Positions 19,244-32,446 are shown, counted from the stretch's first letter. The stretch: DNA of 64,000 nt from Atrina japonica (GCA_030159075.1 BROG01000453.1:186001-250000); one strand, 5' to 3'. Made by a program: numbers and translations. The notes: a model not told the origin generated them from the letters alone.

Positions 19244-21909
19244 TATTAGTAACATAAAGGCCATATACAAGTAACATAAAGGCGATATAAACCAGTAACA
19301 TAAAGGCGATATAGACAAGTAACATAAAGGCGATATAGACAAGTAACATAAAAGTAATATACAAGTAACATAAAGGCGATATAGACAAGTAACATAAAGT
19401 CGATATAAACCAGTAACATAAAGGTGATATATTAGTAACATAATGACAATATACTACCAAAATAAAGGTGATATACTAGTAACATAAAGGTGATATATAC
19501 TAGTAACATAAAGGTGATATACTAGTAACATGAAGGTGATATACTAGTAACATGAAGGTGATATACTAGTAACATAAAGGTGATATACTAGTAACATAAA
19601 GGTGATATACTAGTAACATAAGGGTGATAAACTAGTAATATAAAGGTGATATACTAGTAACATAAGGGTGATATACTAGTAATATAAAGGTGATATACTA
19701 GTAACATAAGGGTGATATACTAGTAACATAAGGGTGATATACTAGTAACATAAGGGTGATATACTAGTAATATAAAGATGATATACTAGTAACATAAAGG
19801 CGATACACTAATAACAAAATGATGATATGCTAGTAACATAAAGGTAATATACTAGCAACAAAACGGTGATATACATGTACTCACAACATAAAGCTTATTT
19901 ATTTATTTATTTATTGTTATTTAATGTCCCACTCAAGAATATTTCACTCATATGGAGACGTCATCAAATATTGGCCTATGCTCGGCACTTACTGCCATTA
20001 AGCAGTGAGGGTTCTTTAACGTGCCGACACCTACTGTGACACGGGACCTCCAGTTTTTACTGTCACACCCGAAACACAGGAAACCAACCTGCGGCCAATG
20101 GGACTCGAACTCACGACCTCATGATCCAGAGTCGAGTGCGCTACCGACTCAGCCAGGCCGGCTCCAACATAAAGCAATATACTAGCAAAATAAAGGCAAT
20201 ATACTAGCAACATAAAGGCAATATACTAGCAACATAAAGGCAATATACAAGCAACATAAGGGTGATATACTAGCAACATAAAGGCAATATACTAGCAACA
20301 TTAAGGCGATATACCAGCAACATAAGGGTGATATACTAGCAACATAAGGGTGTTATACTAGCAACATAAGGGTGATATACCAGCAACATAAGGGTGTTAT
20401 ACTAGCAACATAAGGGTGCAACAACATAAGGGTGATATACCAGCATAAGGGTGATATACTAGCAACATAAGGGTGATATACCAGCAACATAAGGGTGATA
20501 TACCAGCAACATAAGGGTGTTATATTAGCAACATAAAGGCAATATACCAGCAACATAAGGGTGATATACCAGCAACATAAGGGTGATATACTAGCAACAT
20601 AAGGGTGTTATACTAGCAACATAAAGGCAATATACCAGCAACATAAGGGTGATATACCAGCAACATAAGGGTGATTTACCAGCAACATAAGATATACTAG
20701 CAACATAAGGGTGATATAGGCAACATATGATATACTAGCAACATAAGGGCAATATACTAGCAACATAAGGGTGATATACCAGCAACATAAGGGTGATATA
20801 CCAACAACATAAGGGTGATATACCAGCAACATAAGGGTGTTATATTAGCAACATAAAGGCAATATACCAGCAACATAAGGGTGATATACCAGCAACATAA
20901 GGGTGATATACTAGTAACATAAGGGTGTTATACTAGCAACATAAAGGCATTATACCAGCAACATAAGGGTGATATACCAGCAACATAAGGGTGATTTACC
21001 AGCAACATAAGGGTGATATACTAGCAACATAAGGGTGATATACCAGCAACATAAGGGTGATATACTAGCAACATAAGGGTGATATACTAGCAACATGAAG
21101 GTGATATACTAGCAACATAAAGGTGATATACCAGCAACATAAGGGTGATATACTAGCAACATAAGGGTGATATACCAGCAACATAAGGTTGATATACTAG
21201 CAACATAAGGGTGTTATACTAGCAACATAAGGGTGTTATACTAGCAACATAAGGGTGATATACTAGCAAAATAAGGGTGATATACCAGCAACATAAGGGT
21301 GATATACTAGCAACATGAAGGTGATATACTAGCAACATGAAGGCGATATACTAGCAACATAAAGGCAATATACCAGCAACATAAGGGTGATATACTAGCA
21401 ACATAAGAGTGATATACCAGCAACATAAGGGTGATATACTAGCAACATAAGGGTGATATACCAGCAACATAAGGGTGATATACTAGCAACATGAAGGTGA
21501 TATATTAGCAACATGAAGGTGATATACTAGCAACATAAAGGCAATATACCAGCAACATAAGGGTGATATACTAGCAACATAAGGGTGATATACTAGCAAC
21601 ATGAAGGTGATATACTAGCAACATGAAGGCAATATACTAGCAACATAAAGGCAATATACCAGCAACATAAGGGTGATATACTAGCAACATAAGGGTGATA
21701 TACCAGCAACATAAGGGTGATATACCAGCAACATAAGGGTGATATACTAGCAACATAAGGGTGATATACCAGCAACATAAGGGTGATATACTAGCAACAT
21801 GAAGGTGATATACTAGCAACATGAAGGCGATATACTAGCAACATAAAGGCGATATACTAGCAACAAAAAGGCAATATACTAGCAACATAAAGGCAATATA
21901 CTAGCAACA
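19244..21909. repeat. 22-bp satellite array split by a SINE
   Basis: The unit AACATAAGGGTGATATACTAGC is 22 bp. The left block (19244-19884) is mostly the variant with TAGT and AAAGG; the right block (20166-21909) is mostly TAGC/CAGC with AAGGG. About 100 units in total. Three units (66 bp) keep a minus-strand frame open with periodic Tyr/Val/Cys residues; this is a by-product of the unit, not a gene. Confidence 0.95.
19895..20165 (-). mobile_element. Full-length tRNA-derived SINE inside the satellite
   Basis: On the minus strand: tRNA head with A box (TGGCTGAGTCGGTAGCGC) and B box (GAGTTCGAGTCCC), a body with GTGTCGGCACGTTAAAGAAC and CCATATGAGTGAAATATTC, and a (AATA)n tail. It is flanked by a 10-bp target duplication AACATAAAGC (19885-19894 and 20166-20175) made of satellite sequence. 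This shows retroposition into a pre-existing array. Confidence 0.9.
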
Positions 21910-23205
21910 GGCATCCAACATGGTAGTCCCAAAATTTTCTTAGGTCATCTGCAGAAGTAGATGATGTAATAAAGAAATTTTGAATGTACAAATTTTGCTG
22001 ACAGGAAAAATGATAGAACAAACAACACTAGCAATAGAGTTTTCCTCATTTTGTGGGACAACTTAAAAACATAATCACAAGCACACAACTTCAGTCATAT
22101 CTTTGAGGTTTCATTGAATTCTGCAGGAAACTGAAGGTGGAGTTGTCCTGACAAAATTGAGCTACAAAGCCGATTCCAGCATAGCCCTCCCTTGAATTTC
22201 ATTGTGGGTAAAAGGTATAATAAACGAATTAGACATCCTAACATGATGTACAAAGAGAATTGCTAAAAATTTACCCACATGTTCACGATTTATGCCCCAG
22301 GAATGACAGAAATATGTATGTTCTTTAAGGGGGCATGAACTGTGTTTTTTCCACAAAAAATTCTTTATTTATTTTTTTTTTTTTTTGCTACTTATATGTA
22401 GATCAATGTACAACAACAAATAAGAAATCTACATAGGCATGAAAACATTCTTAAATTCCTATATATTTTGTAAAATTTCTTTCAAAACCCAGTTTTCTGG
22501 TTTGGCAATTATTCACTTACATTTGATTAATTCAATCTTACTATTTGTATATGCATACAACACTTGACCTGACCTTATTTTCACCAAATATTTAGGAGTA
22601 TAAGACTTTTTATGGTTGTGTATAGCTCTTATTTGTCCTTAAAATTCATAAAATCAAAATAATTTAATAACAGTTTCACAACTGTTAAAATGTCCATTCT
22701 TCAGATTTACTTGTGTTAAGCTATGGCCTTCTTATAGTTTCACATCACTGTGACCACAATTGTTTTTGCCATCATAAAAAAGCTGCCAGCTCTCATATAA
22801 GTGAATAATTTGCTGTGACATAATAATAAAAAAATTATGGCCTTTTGAGCATAACATCAATCAAACAAAAACTCGTACATTATTAGGAAGAATAAAATCT
22901 ACATTTAAGTTTTAACAGAAAAGATTCATGGGTTACCATGGTGATTTGTTATGATTCCTCTTTATGTGTAAATGTCAAGTGTACTCCCCTTATCTCATGT
23001 CAAAGCGTAATTTAATTTAAAAGTTTAGAACAAATAGATAAGCGACTTTCTTAACTACATTTTTTCTGATTTTGTAACTTCTTAATTTACATCATTGATA
23101 AGATATATAAACACAAAAAAGCTTTTTAATCTATGACAAAAACAATATTTGATAAAGACTTTCAAAAACTAATGTATCATTTTTGTTCCCAATCTAGAAT
23201 ACCTA
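21910..23205. other. AT-rich non-coding stretch
   Basis: No protein-like frame or clear repeat seen. A poly-T run lies at about 22360-22388. Confidence 0.5.
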
Positions 23206-23210
23206 TATGC

Positions 23211-23537
23211 AGTCAGTGCTCCAGTTAGGGGAGTAAGAGGGTATTTACCCTTTAAAAATTGGAAAATCAGCTTTGGAATTTAGAACAGGGATGAAATTAC
23301 TCATTGGAAATTGAAGTTAGAAATAGAAATAGTGACAATTTATACATAATTATGTAAAACACCCTTTAAATATTTAAAAATACCCTTTAAGTATTTTGAT
23401 TTACCCTTTAAGTATTTTGATTTACCCTTTAAATATTTTGATTTACCCTTTAAGTATTTTGATTTATCCTTTAGATTTTATTCCTGGAAGTCAAATACTA
23501 TTTACATGAAAACCTTATCTGGAGCTCTACGCACTTA
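23211..23537. mobile_element. Possible MITE with internal 21-bp repeats
   Basis: Left CAGTGCTCCAGTTA and right ATCTGGAGCTCTAC form imperfect inverted ends. Inside, ACCCTTTAAGTATTTTGATTT repeats about five times (23360-23475). No target duplication was confirmed. Confidence 0.4.
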
Positions 23538-24019
23538 AATATTATGTCAGGAAGATTATATAAGCCCTATAATCACAACAATAATTCATGTCAACAAAAA
23601 TGCCCACATCTAAAAAAAACTCTTTTCTTTTTTTTTCTTCACCATGCAACAGTTGCACATACTGGTAACCAGGTGTCCATATTGAACATCTGTCATAAAA
23701 ATCGTGAACTCAGTTTGGAAACGCCAACACATAAGCGTACCTCTACAATGTTACAAACCTGAAACTACCTCAATATCTACCCATCAATACATGTAGCTTG
23801 GTTTTGTTATCGGTATTTTCATATCAGGATAAACAATTAAAATATTGTTAAAATCAATAACATTAAAAATCATAACTGTACAACACTCTAGAACATGTAG
23901 AAGAAGGCCATAATGCTATCAACCATTTGCACCATCCTTATGGACCAGCAACTTTACAAGCATCATATGTTTGTGTTTTAGTTGTTGTTGTTTTACATCT
24001 GTTGAGAACTTTTCCGTTA

Positions 24020-24205
24020 CAGTGGAACCATTTTGTTGTCCGAGACCACTACATGAAAGAGCACCTGCCTTATGCGACCAAATTAAAGAGACCAATTGGA
24101 TAAATAATCCTTTCAATAAAACCTCTTTTGAGAGACTCCCCTGTCTTGTAGGACCACATTTTGGCGGCAGATAGGATGGTCTCTCCAGACAAGTTCCACT
24201 ATGTA
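24020..24205 (-). repeat. Dispersed single unit related to the 38-bp satellite
   Basis: On the minus strand: CCAAAATGTGGTCCTACAAG, then AAAGGATTATTTATCCAATT, then CATAAGGCAGGTGCTCTTTC. These correspond to the plus-strand end blocks of the satellite at 6610-6710 and 7700-7790. This single copy may show the ancestral form of the satellite. Confidence 0.6.
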
Positions 24206-24509
24206 AGGAGGTATTACAAACTGTAGTGAGATGTAACAAACAAAGACTTATAGACAAATGGATACAAAAGACAATCAAAATGATAAAAACGATACCCCAG
24301 CCTTCATCTCTGATCTCAGAGGCATAAAAATTAATAATAGGAAAAACCTAGATATGGGTATATGTAGAAAGAGAAATGGCCAAGGTTACATCTTGCTGTA
24401 TTCAGATGTCTACATCGAGACAAGGCTGAACATTCCAATTCAGCTTCATTTCTCCTGGGTATTCCCTGGAGTATTTTTGAATTCTGAATAGTGTTTAGCG
24501 CCATGCTCA

Positions 24510-24740
24510 ACAATTTTTTATTTATATGTTGGCAGCCAATTTTTATTGATGGAGGAGAGAGCCTGGTTATAATGTACTGAGGAAATGACCAATGGGCTTC
24601 GACAAGTAAACTGGCAAACTTTCTCACAAAAATCAGCATGGGTTCCGACAGGGCTCGTACCTGCGTTGACCAGAAGTGGAAGACTTCATGGTTCAAAGTG
24701 TGATGTTCTAACCACCTGAAAATGGAGGCCCCCATTCTCT
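24510..24740 (-). mobile_element. tRNA-derived SINE, second family
   Basis: On the minus strand the head reads GGTGGTTAGAACATCAC, then CCATGAAGTCTTCCAC, then GGTACGAGCCCTG, resembling a tRNA with a long variable arm. The body ends near TTGGCTGCCAACATATAAAT. Related copies lie at 26235-26362 and 46300-46432. Confidence 0.6.
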
Positions 24741-24747
24741 TGAGTAT

Positions 24748-25084
24748 TGAAGTCACCAAATTTACTCAATACTCAAGCTCAACTTTTATTTTATCTTTTT
24801 TGTAAAAAGCATTCTGACTAGAAACATGATATTATTTTGTATAATTCACATTTAAATATTTGGCTCACACTTATGACTTTATCATCAAAAATGAATACTC
24901 AAATTTGGAGCATGTACTCAAAAACAATTTTTTAATATTTTAAATTTTTTTTTTCAAAAATTGTATGCCATTGATCATGATATACAAAAATGTACATTTG
25001 CTGCATAAATTGTGTTTGTTTATTTGGTAAAATCATGAAAAGTTCATTGACCTGAGTATACTGAGTAAATTTGGGGACCTCTGG
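24748..25084. mobile_element. MITE with AAGTCACCAAATTTACTCA ends, copy 1
   Basis: Left AAGTCACCAAATTTACTCA and right TGAGTAAATTTGGGGACCT are inverted repeats. The interior, with ACTCAAGCTCAACTTT, matches copy 2 at 27752-28145. Confidence 0.65.
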
Positions 25085-26234
25085 TACTGGTCTAGGAAAA
25101 TGATTATGAATAAAATTTCATATGCAGAGTTTCAGAATATAAATTACAAACCATGAGTGGTATTTTCAATTCAATCACCAACCAAACTGTTGGTACACGT
25201 TTATTAATATTGACATTTTTTTTTGTTTCCATAGCAAAGGAAATTAAATTGTATAAAAAAAGCATATAAATCATAAAAATCGTGATTTTTCAAAACAATT
25301 CTAATCTTTCATAATTATTTTTCTTATTGACACTAACCCTATCTCCCTTTCCCATTCATTTCTCCACTACATTACACATGTACAATTTAAGCTGATATAT
25401 TTATCAGTAAAAACATCCATTATCCACTTTCATCGTGAGTAACTTTAACCCTGACACTCCTCTCGCCTTTTTTAACACATTTTCAATTCAAAAGCTGCAG
25501 CTTCAATCAGAGACTGAATATTGATTTCACATCATACTGTTTATTGTCCTAATCAATTTCACACAGTTTCATCAAACATCATTATAAAAATTAAAATAGG
25601 ATCAAAACAATTTCTAATTTTTAACCACTCAAAACAGGTAGGCAATTTCAACTTCTAATATTTTTAAAAGAATTCAAGATATTTTTGTCGGAAATATTTA
25701 AAATCATGGTATCACTTTAGAGCCATACTGTCTGCTACATTTTGTAAAGATTCCTTTTATGTTCATTCAAAGTTGAACTATTTCAGAGCCATTCAAAAGA
25801 CTTCTTACAGAGTAGGAAAATTATGTAACACAAGTACCCAAAAATTCAAGATTTTCAGAGGAATAAAGTCCCTCAAGGATGCTTGAAAATTAGCAAATGT
25901 TTACACATCCATACAAATGAATTTTCGGCAAAAGAATAAAACATTTGAAAGACCTGAAGGTAAGGCATTAGAAGTGGCATGTGAAATAAATGGAGAAAAA
26001 CAGAAATGTTTTGAGAGAATCAGAATCAAGGATAAGTGATTATCTAAGAAACATAAAGAGGTTTTGTTAGTCGAGAAATTTACATGTATATCTACCACCT
26101 AAAGAGAGACGGATAAATACACAGTATATATTTTTTTAACATAAATCTGATCTTTTTTTAACTGGTAAAAGATTTATAGAATCTATATCTCTTGTTATGT
26201 TGTGAGAAGGCCAAAATTCTGATCTGATTTTTTT
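25085..26234. other. AT-rich non-coding stretch
   Basis: No supported gene, RNA or repeat seen. Confidence 0.5.
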
Positions 26235-26362
26235 TTTTTTTTTTTTGACCTATGGTGTGAGATGTAGATAGTTAGCCAGTCCAGTGGGACTCAAACGTGC
26301 TGACTAGAGATCAAAGACTTCATGGTGCAATGCTCTAACCATTCGGCCACAGACGCCCCCAG
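26235..26362 (-). mobile_element. tRNA-derived SINE, second family
   Basis: On the minus strand: GTGGCCGAATGGTTAGAGCA (a Ser/Leu-tRNA-like A-box region), CCATGAAGTCTTTGATC and GTTTGAGTCCCAC (B box), then a short body ending in a poly-A tail (poly-T at 26228-26245 on the plus strand). Confidence 0.65.
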
Positions 26363-27751
26363 TGAAATTGACAGATAATTATTAACCAGAAAAACAACAA
26401 CTATGATAAAAAATAAAAAAAGAAACTTAAATTTAAAAACTGAAAACTGACAAATATAACCCTAACCCTAAACTGACAAATATAACCCTACTATAACCAA
26501 ATACCAGTAAAGTTTTACATTTTTATAACGAAACATCAACATCCAAAGTAAAAAGATCAGTGAATTGCTTTTCTGGGGTTGATCAGTTAATATTAATAAG
26601 AATACAGGAAATTTAAAACTTGGATATACGAAAGGAATTTACATAATTAGTTATTGATATAGGTAATTACTTATAGATTTAGCCGAGTTAATTATAGATT
26701 TTGATATGTTATCTGTAATAAATGAGCAGGTACTACATACTACTGTATTCTGCTGATCAACATATGTTTAGCTTGGTTTATGTTAAAATAATTTGCCACT
26801 TTCAAGAGAGTTTAAGTTTTACGTTGGCCCATTTATATAGTGGCGTCACTGTTCCGATACAGATGGAAAAAAAAATTTGACATATGCTCGCGACCAATAT
26901 GCACATGTATTTTAAGCAGTTAAGATTTCCTTAATGTTATTTTGAAAATTCTTGATTAGAAGCCCTCAATGAAATATATATCCATGTACTTTACAAAAGG
27001 CATACACTTGGAGGAAATTAATGGAATGTCTTTAGAGACAGGTATCCTTTTTCTGGAAGTTCTAATTCTTCTACATGCTGTGTAGCATTCATAAACACAA
27101 CATTGATGTCTTATCATGATATATATTTGTATGACGGACCGTTTTGTAATGTTTTCTAACATTTTAAATGATATATCATAGATATACTTCAACAATGTAT
27201 AAAAGTATTTTAGGGCCTACGCATTTTATTTCTCTTCAATGAATTATACAATATTGATGTTGTTAATCTGTGATGCATTAGATTTACATTGTGACATCAG
27301 CTAAGACTTATATACCTCCCGTGGAAGCAATATATGGAATATACACCGTCTTCACGTGTCCAGTCTCAGTCAATGAGTATCTCAGATAATAGCAGGAGTA
27401 CAGATGTATAAATATATATATGTATAAAATGGAAGTTATGAAATTTTTCAGAATCTTAGAATTTGTAATGTAAAACAACAACATGTACATACATTTCATT
27501 CAGTGTTCAAACAGGTGACATGTGCATTTGGACAATTGGATTTTCTGACAACTTGCCCTGCAGGACGAGTAAAAATTTTGGCGACTGCTGACCCCTTGTT
27601 TAATTCCCTAAATAATTTTGTTTTTAAGTGTTAAAAATATATGATACCTTGGGAAAAACTTTCTTTGAAAACATCACCAGTTACAAATGAAGTGCCACAA
27701 AATTTGACCTATGTTTATGACTGATGCTTTGAGACTGGTACCTGGGCCCAA
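26363..27751. other. AT-rich non-coding stretch
   Basis: Contains AACCCTAACCCTAA (26459-26472), a two-copy 19-bp repeat around it, and a short palindrome-like GGGGTTGATCAGTTAA (26577-26590) resembling the small TTAA elements. No gene supported. Confidence 0.5.
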
Positions 27752-28145
27752 AGTCACCAAATGTACTCAATACTCAAGCTCAACTTTCATTTCATTATTT
27801 TGATTATATAATCATTGGTAAAACTTCCGGGTTTGAGTGATTAGGAAACATATAATTATTTTTTATCATTCACAAGAAAGTTTTGCATCACACTTATGAT
27901 TTTCCTGTAAAAAATAAATAAATAATAAATATGTTGAGTATGGTACTCAAAATTTAAGTACATACTCAAGAAACTTTTTTTAGTATTTCTGAAGTTTTCT
28001 GCAAATGATAAAAAATTTTGATCATTATTTACAACTGTATGCCATCAATATACAAACATATCCAGTTACAGAATAATCTTTGCATATTTTTACCATAAAA
28101 TCATGGAAAGTTAGTTAAGTTACTGAGTAAATTTGGTGACTTGGG
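27752..28145. mobile_element. MITE with AAGTCACCAAATTTACTCA ends, copy 2
   Basis: Left AAGTCACCAAATGTACTCA, right TGAGTAAATTTGGTGACTT, a nearly perfect 19-bp inverted repeat. Same family as 24748-25084. Confidence 0.75.
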
Positions 28146-29407
28146 ACTGTGAATTCTGTAAATTTACTCAGGAATAGTCAACGCACTCAAAGCTCAAATA
28201 ACTTTCAATGATTTTACGTTGAATCCACACTAACTTTGGAATATTAAACACTTGCTTAGAGCAGTCTCTGTAAAAAGCTTACAATTACATGGAAAATCTG
28301 TAGAAGGTAAAAACTTACAAGCACTGTCACTATCGAAATTTATCTGAACATGCGCCTGTCAGCAGATCTAAAAATTCATTTCTAGAATATTCTATAAATA
28401 GTACCTTAATTGCTCAACACCTACAAAGTCAGATCATTAAAATGCATTTTGAATAAATGATCCATTGCTCTGATTAAGGCAAACTTTGGTATGTTCTTGT
28501 TTCTGCCTAATTCCCAGCTCTGCAATCACTCAGAGTGCTCTTCGATGAGAAAAAAATCATGAAAACATGGTGTTGTGAACAAGTTCTCTTTTCTCATAAA
28601 AATGCTGAAAGTTATTGAAGGTGATATGAAATGCTATCATTTTTACTGCAAATACAACTGATATTTCAATTACTTTGTGGCAAATTAAGTCTCTTGGGGA
28701 ATTATAACTAGTACATTTACCTATATATTTCTCTTATATGTTTCACACACCCTAAATTTTTTGTACAGAAATTATTTCAGTTATGCTCATTTCTAGAACA
28801 TATTACACAAAAAAAACTTTCAAAAAGTAATGAAAAGAAAGAAAGAAAATAGAAAACAAAAACCACCTACAAAAAATGAAAATAAACAAGTTCAGAAATG
28901 TTTATTAACGGAATGCCAAACATGTCTTGATTCATTCATCACATCCGCTAACAAAATCCATGAGTTCATATAAATAAAAAATGTAAACTACAGAATGATA
29001 AAAATTCCATTAATCCTCTGATGATGCAGAGACTACTCTTATTGCTGCATTGTGTCTAAATTACTCATGTTACTGTAGAATCAGAAAATTTTGTAGGCTT
29101 AAAATTTCATTGTTTTAGAAATAAAACAAATTTGTTAACATTAAATTTTGTTGAAATATAAATCCTGTTTGTACAGGAACCAATTAGAATTACTAGGTAT
29201 GACTTATTTAAAATTTCGTCATGATTTAAATTTTGTTGATAAATGAAAGCAACAAAATAAACGAAATTAAAACCACAATGAAATGTCTGTGTAGGGTACA
29301 AAATCACATCAGGGAGAAGATAGTCATGTTTTTGCGAGATCGGCGGATTTACAAACTTTTGCTATTCTTTGTTTTCAGATCATTTTCATCAATACAAAGA
29401 ATATAGG
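28146..29407. other. AT-rich non-coding stretch
   Basis: Nothing recognisable. Confidence 0.5.
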
Positions 29408-29442
29408 TGTTAGACTCATTATATACAATGTACTCATGTGTA

Positions 29443-29497
<55 letters not shown>

Positions 29498-29647
29498 TAG
29501 TCCAAGGGAATTAACTCTTGTTGTTACTATCATCTGCCCTTTTTATGTAACTCTTCTATGTGGAGGGAGAGAAGGAAACAAGAGGGAATAAAATATGGTG
29601 GAGAACATGTGCTTGTGATTTGTGTAATCAATAATAGTGTACTAACA
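29408..29647 (+). repeat. 5' LTR of the Copia element
   Basis: 240 bp from TGTTAGACTCATTATATACA to AGTGTACTAACA. It contains a (TA)n tract (about 29447-29493) that makes it 52 bp longer than the 3' LTR. Confidence 0.92.
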
Positions 29648-29648
29648 G

Positions 29649-29660
29649 TGGTAGCAGAGC
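29649..29660 (+). promoter_or_regulatory. Copia primer-binding site (initiator Met-tRNA)
   Basis: TGGTAGCAGAGC begins one base after the LTR. TGGTAGCAGAG is the complement of the 3' end of animal initiator Met-tRNA. Confidence 0.8.
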
Positions 29661-29758
29661 GTATTGACATTTTTCCTACTTAAAGAGTGTAAAATGTTTA
29701 CCCTGAGAAGGTAACTAAGAGAGTTAAAGTGTATTTTGAGCCTCAGTGAAACAGAAAA

Positions 29759-30379
29759 TATGACAACTAAAATCAATCCACCGACATTGCTCAAGGGCAA
29801 ATCCTATGAACTTTTCATAATGAAATAACTGATCTTCCCAAAGAAAAAAAGGGTGTTGTCATTGCTTTGAGTTTACCAGAGGAGAATGAACAGAGAATCA
29901 GAGAAAATGTTTTTGATCAGGTTAGTCTGGATAATTTAAAGACAGATACAGGTTTTGAAACTTGCCTTCCTTGATACACATCTGGCAAAGGATGACCTTG
30001 CTGATAGCCTACTAAAATTTAAATACAGAAAAATAAAGAATAAAAACGTGAAATTACCTTTGGAAATACTGGCCTTCAAATTATTAAGAAAAGCTAATAT
30101 CACAAAGGAAGAAAAACTGCTGGTATTGACAGGTATGAACTATGAGAACCGTGAAACATTGTATGAGCAGGCAAAGACATCCTTGAAAAAATTTAAAGGA
30201 GATGTAAATTTAAAAGTTGACAGTGCAACATCCAACATTAAGCTTGAACCAGCATATCTAGCTGATAATGAGGAAGCTTTGTGGGCAGCAGGGTATGTAA
30301 AGAGGGGGAACTACAGTAACGGAAGAGGTGGTCATCAAAACAGGGGTTACATACGAGGTATTGGTACAGGATTACAGTC
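29759..30379 (+). pseudogene. gag: Copia gag, truncated
   Basis: An ATG at 29759 opens a short frame that soon stops. Gag-like sequence continues in a changed frame (NEQRIRENVFDQVSLDN region) and then in the 29955-30428 frame. There, FLDTHLAKDDLADSLLKF and LLVLTGMNYENRETLYEQAK match the helical UBN2-type gag of GalEa-like elements, and a Gly/Arg/Asn-rich tail (SNGRGGHQNRGYIRG) precedes the nucleocapsid. An internal piece seems deleted after LLKF. The end is cut by the insertion at 30380, and the zinc-knuckle region resumes after 31995 with a key Cys replaced. Confidence 0.7.
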
Positions 30380-31985
30380 ACACCTGTCAAGTCTACCGAT
30401 TTCGGCGGTAGTCTACCGATTTTTCTAATCATCTACCGCTTGTCTAACGCCAAGAAAAAATCTACCGATTTCTATCGATTTTTCTAATTTTCAACCGATT
30501 TCCCTATATTTCTACCGCTTCTTGTCCATTTTCCAGTGATCGGTAGACATTTTTGTCAGCATTAAATGTTCTAAATCGTAATTTTCAGTCTATTAATTGG
30601 CAACAAAAAATAGCTTGAAATTTCTGGCGCCTCCATATCATTGCAGTATTAAGACGTCTATTCTAGGTTACATAAGTCCCCTATATCGTCCATATAGTCA
30701 TGAAGAACAAGGACTAATAACCCTGTTTATTAATTAATGTCATTAGACCATACAGAGGTGTCATTATCGGACGTGTGCCGACGGTAATTACACAATGACC
30801 TGTGATGATACAGATTGATTACCAGCATATCTAAACATCCACACCTATAATCACTATCCATATGTTCTGTCCTATATACAGTTATCAAATATTAACATCA
30901 TTGATGTTATATTAATTTCATGCAGCTTCTGTATCAATCCTCAATGATTTTACTTTAAAATTTTAGCTGAGAAATATCGAAGCGAGATCGTGGTGTCTTC
31001 TATGACGTCCGCACCCCACATACTATACAGTGTTACAATGTATACATGTATCTTAAATTTGTGATGATTTCAATACAAAAACGATGTTTTATTTCATTTA
31101 CATAATATTTTATACAAAGATAATAATATCCTTCTTGTAACACATTGAATTGAATTAAATAAAATGTCAGTAATGACAGTAAACACATTTATATAACCTC
31201 AATAATCTTTTTTTTTTCTTATTAAAAGCAGATTTGATTTTTCTTTATCAAATCTCCTTTTTTTTAGTGAACTATTCAGTCATCATTTGTTGTTTTATCT
31301 TATCAATTAATGAAAAAGATACAATATGAAGATAAAAACCTTCAAATAAATATTTGGGTATGCAAATATTTTGGAAATAAATGTTCAAATCTCAAAAAAA
31401 AACAAAAAAACACAAAACAAAAAAATAAATCAAGCCTTTGACTTTAAAAATTATCATACTTCCAAATATTTAGCAATCAAACTGAGATTATATTTCTTCC
31501 AGGTAAATCTAGTTATTTATTTTCTGCATTCCAAACCCAACTGTTATATTCGAATATTCAAAATTTAGTATATTTTAAAATTTGTTATAACAAATTACTA
31601 AATTTTAAACATTCTAATGTAACACAATGATCATAACATCATTTTGAGTCTCCCAAGCTGTGTGTGTACATGTATATATTACATGTATTAAAACTTCAAA
31701 ATAAAGCCTATATCTATTCCTTATAAATTTCAAAGTCAACTAGAAAATTAAAAGAAGTGTGATATATATATCATCAATATTATTGACAATAATTCCATTA
31801 AGATGCATAAAATGACAGATATTGAAGTTTGAAATTACAATTTTTTCTTGTTATTTCCAAAGGGGGGCACCCCCTCCCACTTATTTCGACGCAATTGGTA
31901 AATGCATATATATGAGAACGACAATGCATTCAGAAAAATTGTAGCAATTTCTACCCCAGACAAACTTCCTAATGTTGACAGGTAT
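30380..31985 (+). mobile_element. MULE-like non-autonomous DNA transposon
   Basis: Left end ACACCTGTCAA (30380-30390) and right end TTGACAGGTAT (31975-31985) are an 11-bp inverted repeat with one mismatch. It is flanked by a 10-bp target duplication GATTACAGTC (30370-30379 and 31986-31995), the size made by Mutator-like transposases (9-10 bp). The first 160 bp hold at least five TCTACCG motifs. No transposase frame is present. It splits the Copia gag. Confidence 0.8.
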
Positions 31986-31999
31986 GATTACAGTCCTCA

Positions 32000-32446
32000 C
32001 AACGTGGTGTCAAAAATATAAATCCAACTGGTCTAGATGGAAAAATCTTAACATGCAGATCCTATGGTTCATACAGAAATTTAGTGGCAAAGTGTCCAGA
32101 CAGTTGGGAAAACTTGTCTAAAGTAAATATAAGTGAGATGGAGGAACATGCTGTTTTGTTTACAGGATATCACTGTGCAGTGTTAGACAGTGCATGTAGT
32201 AGTACTGTGTGTGGAAAGACCTGGTTACACACTTATATGGATTCACTCAATGCAGATGACCTTAAAATTGGTCACCAGGAAGGACAAAGAGTGTTCAAGT
32301 TTGGTGGAGGAACCAAGTTAAAATCAGAGGGGGAATTTGAGTTACCTATATGCATGGTAGGAAAATGTGTTACCCTTAAAACAGATGTGGTTGACTCAGA
32401 TATTCCACTGTTACTGTTGATCAGCTATGAAAAAGGCAGGGGTTAA
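32000..32446 (+). pseudogene. Copia nucleocapsid remnant and protease
   Basis: The frame from 32084 contains AVLDSACSSTVCGKTW, the aspartic protease active-site region. DSA replaces the DSG/DTG of most retropepsins, a variant I recall from several Copia proteins. Just upstream, LTCRSYGSYRNLVAKC (about 32047-32095) is a zinc knuckle with the second Cys and the His replaced. The frame shifts near 32427-32446 into the next segment. Confidence 0.75.

Noticed and set aside
19194..21822. Tyr/Val/Cys-rich minus frames as membrane peptides.
   Set aside because: They arise from the 22-bp satellite unit and rotate between frames.
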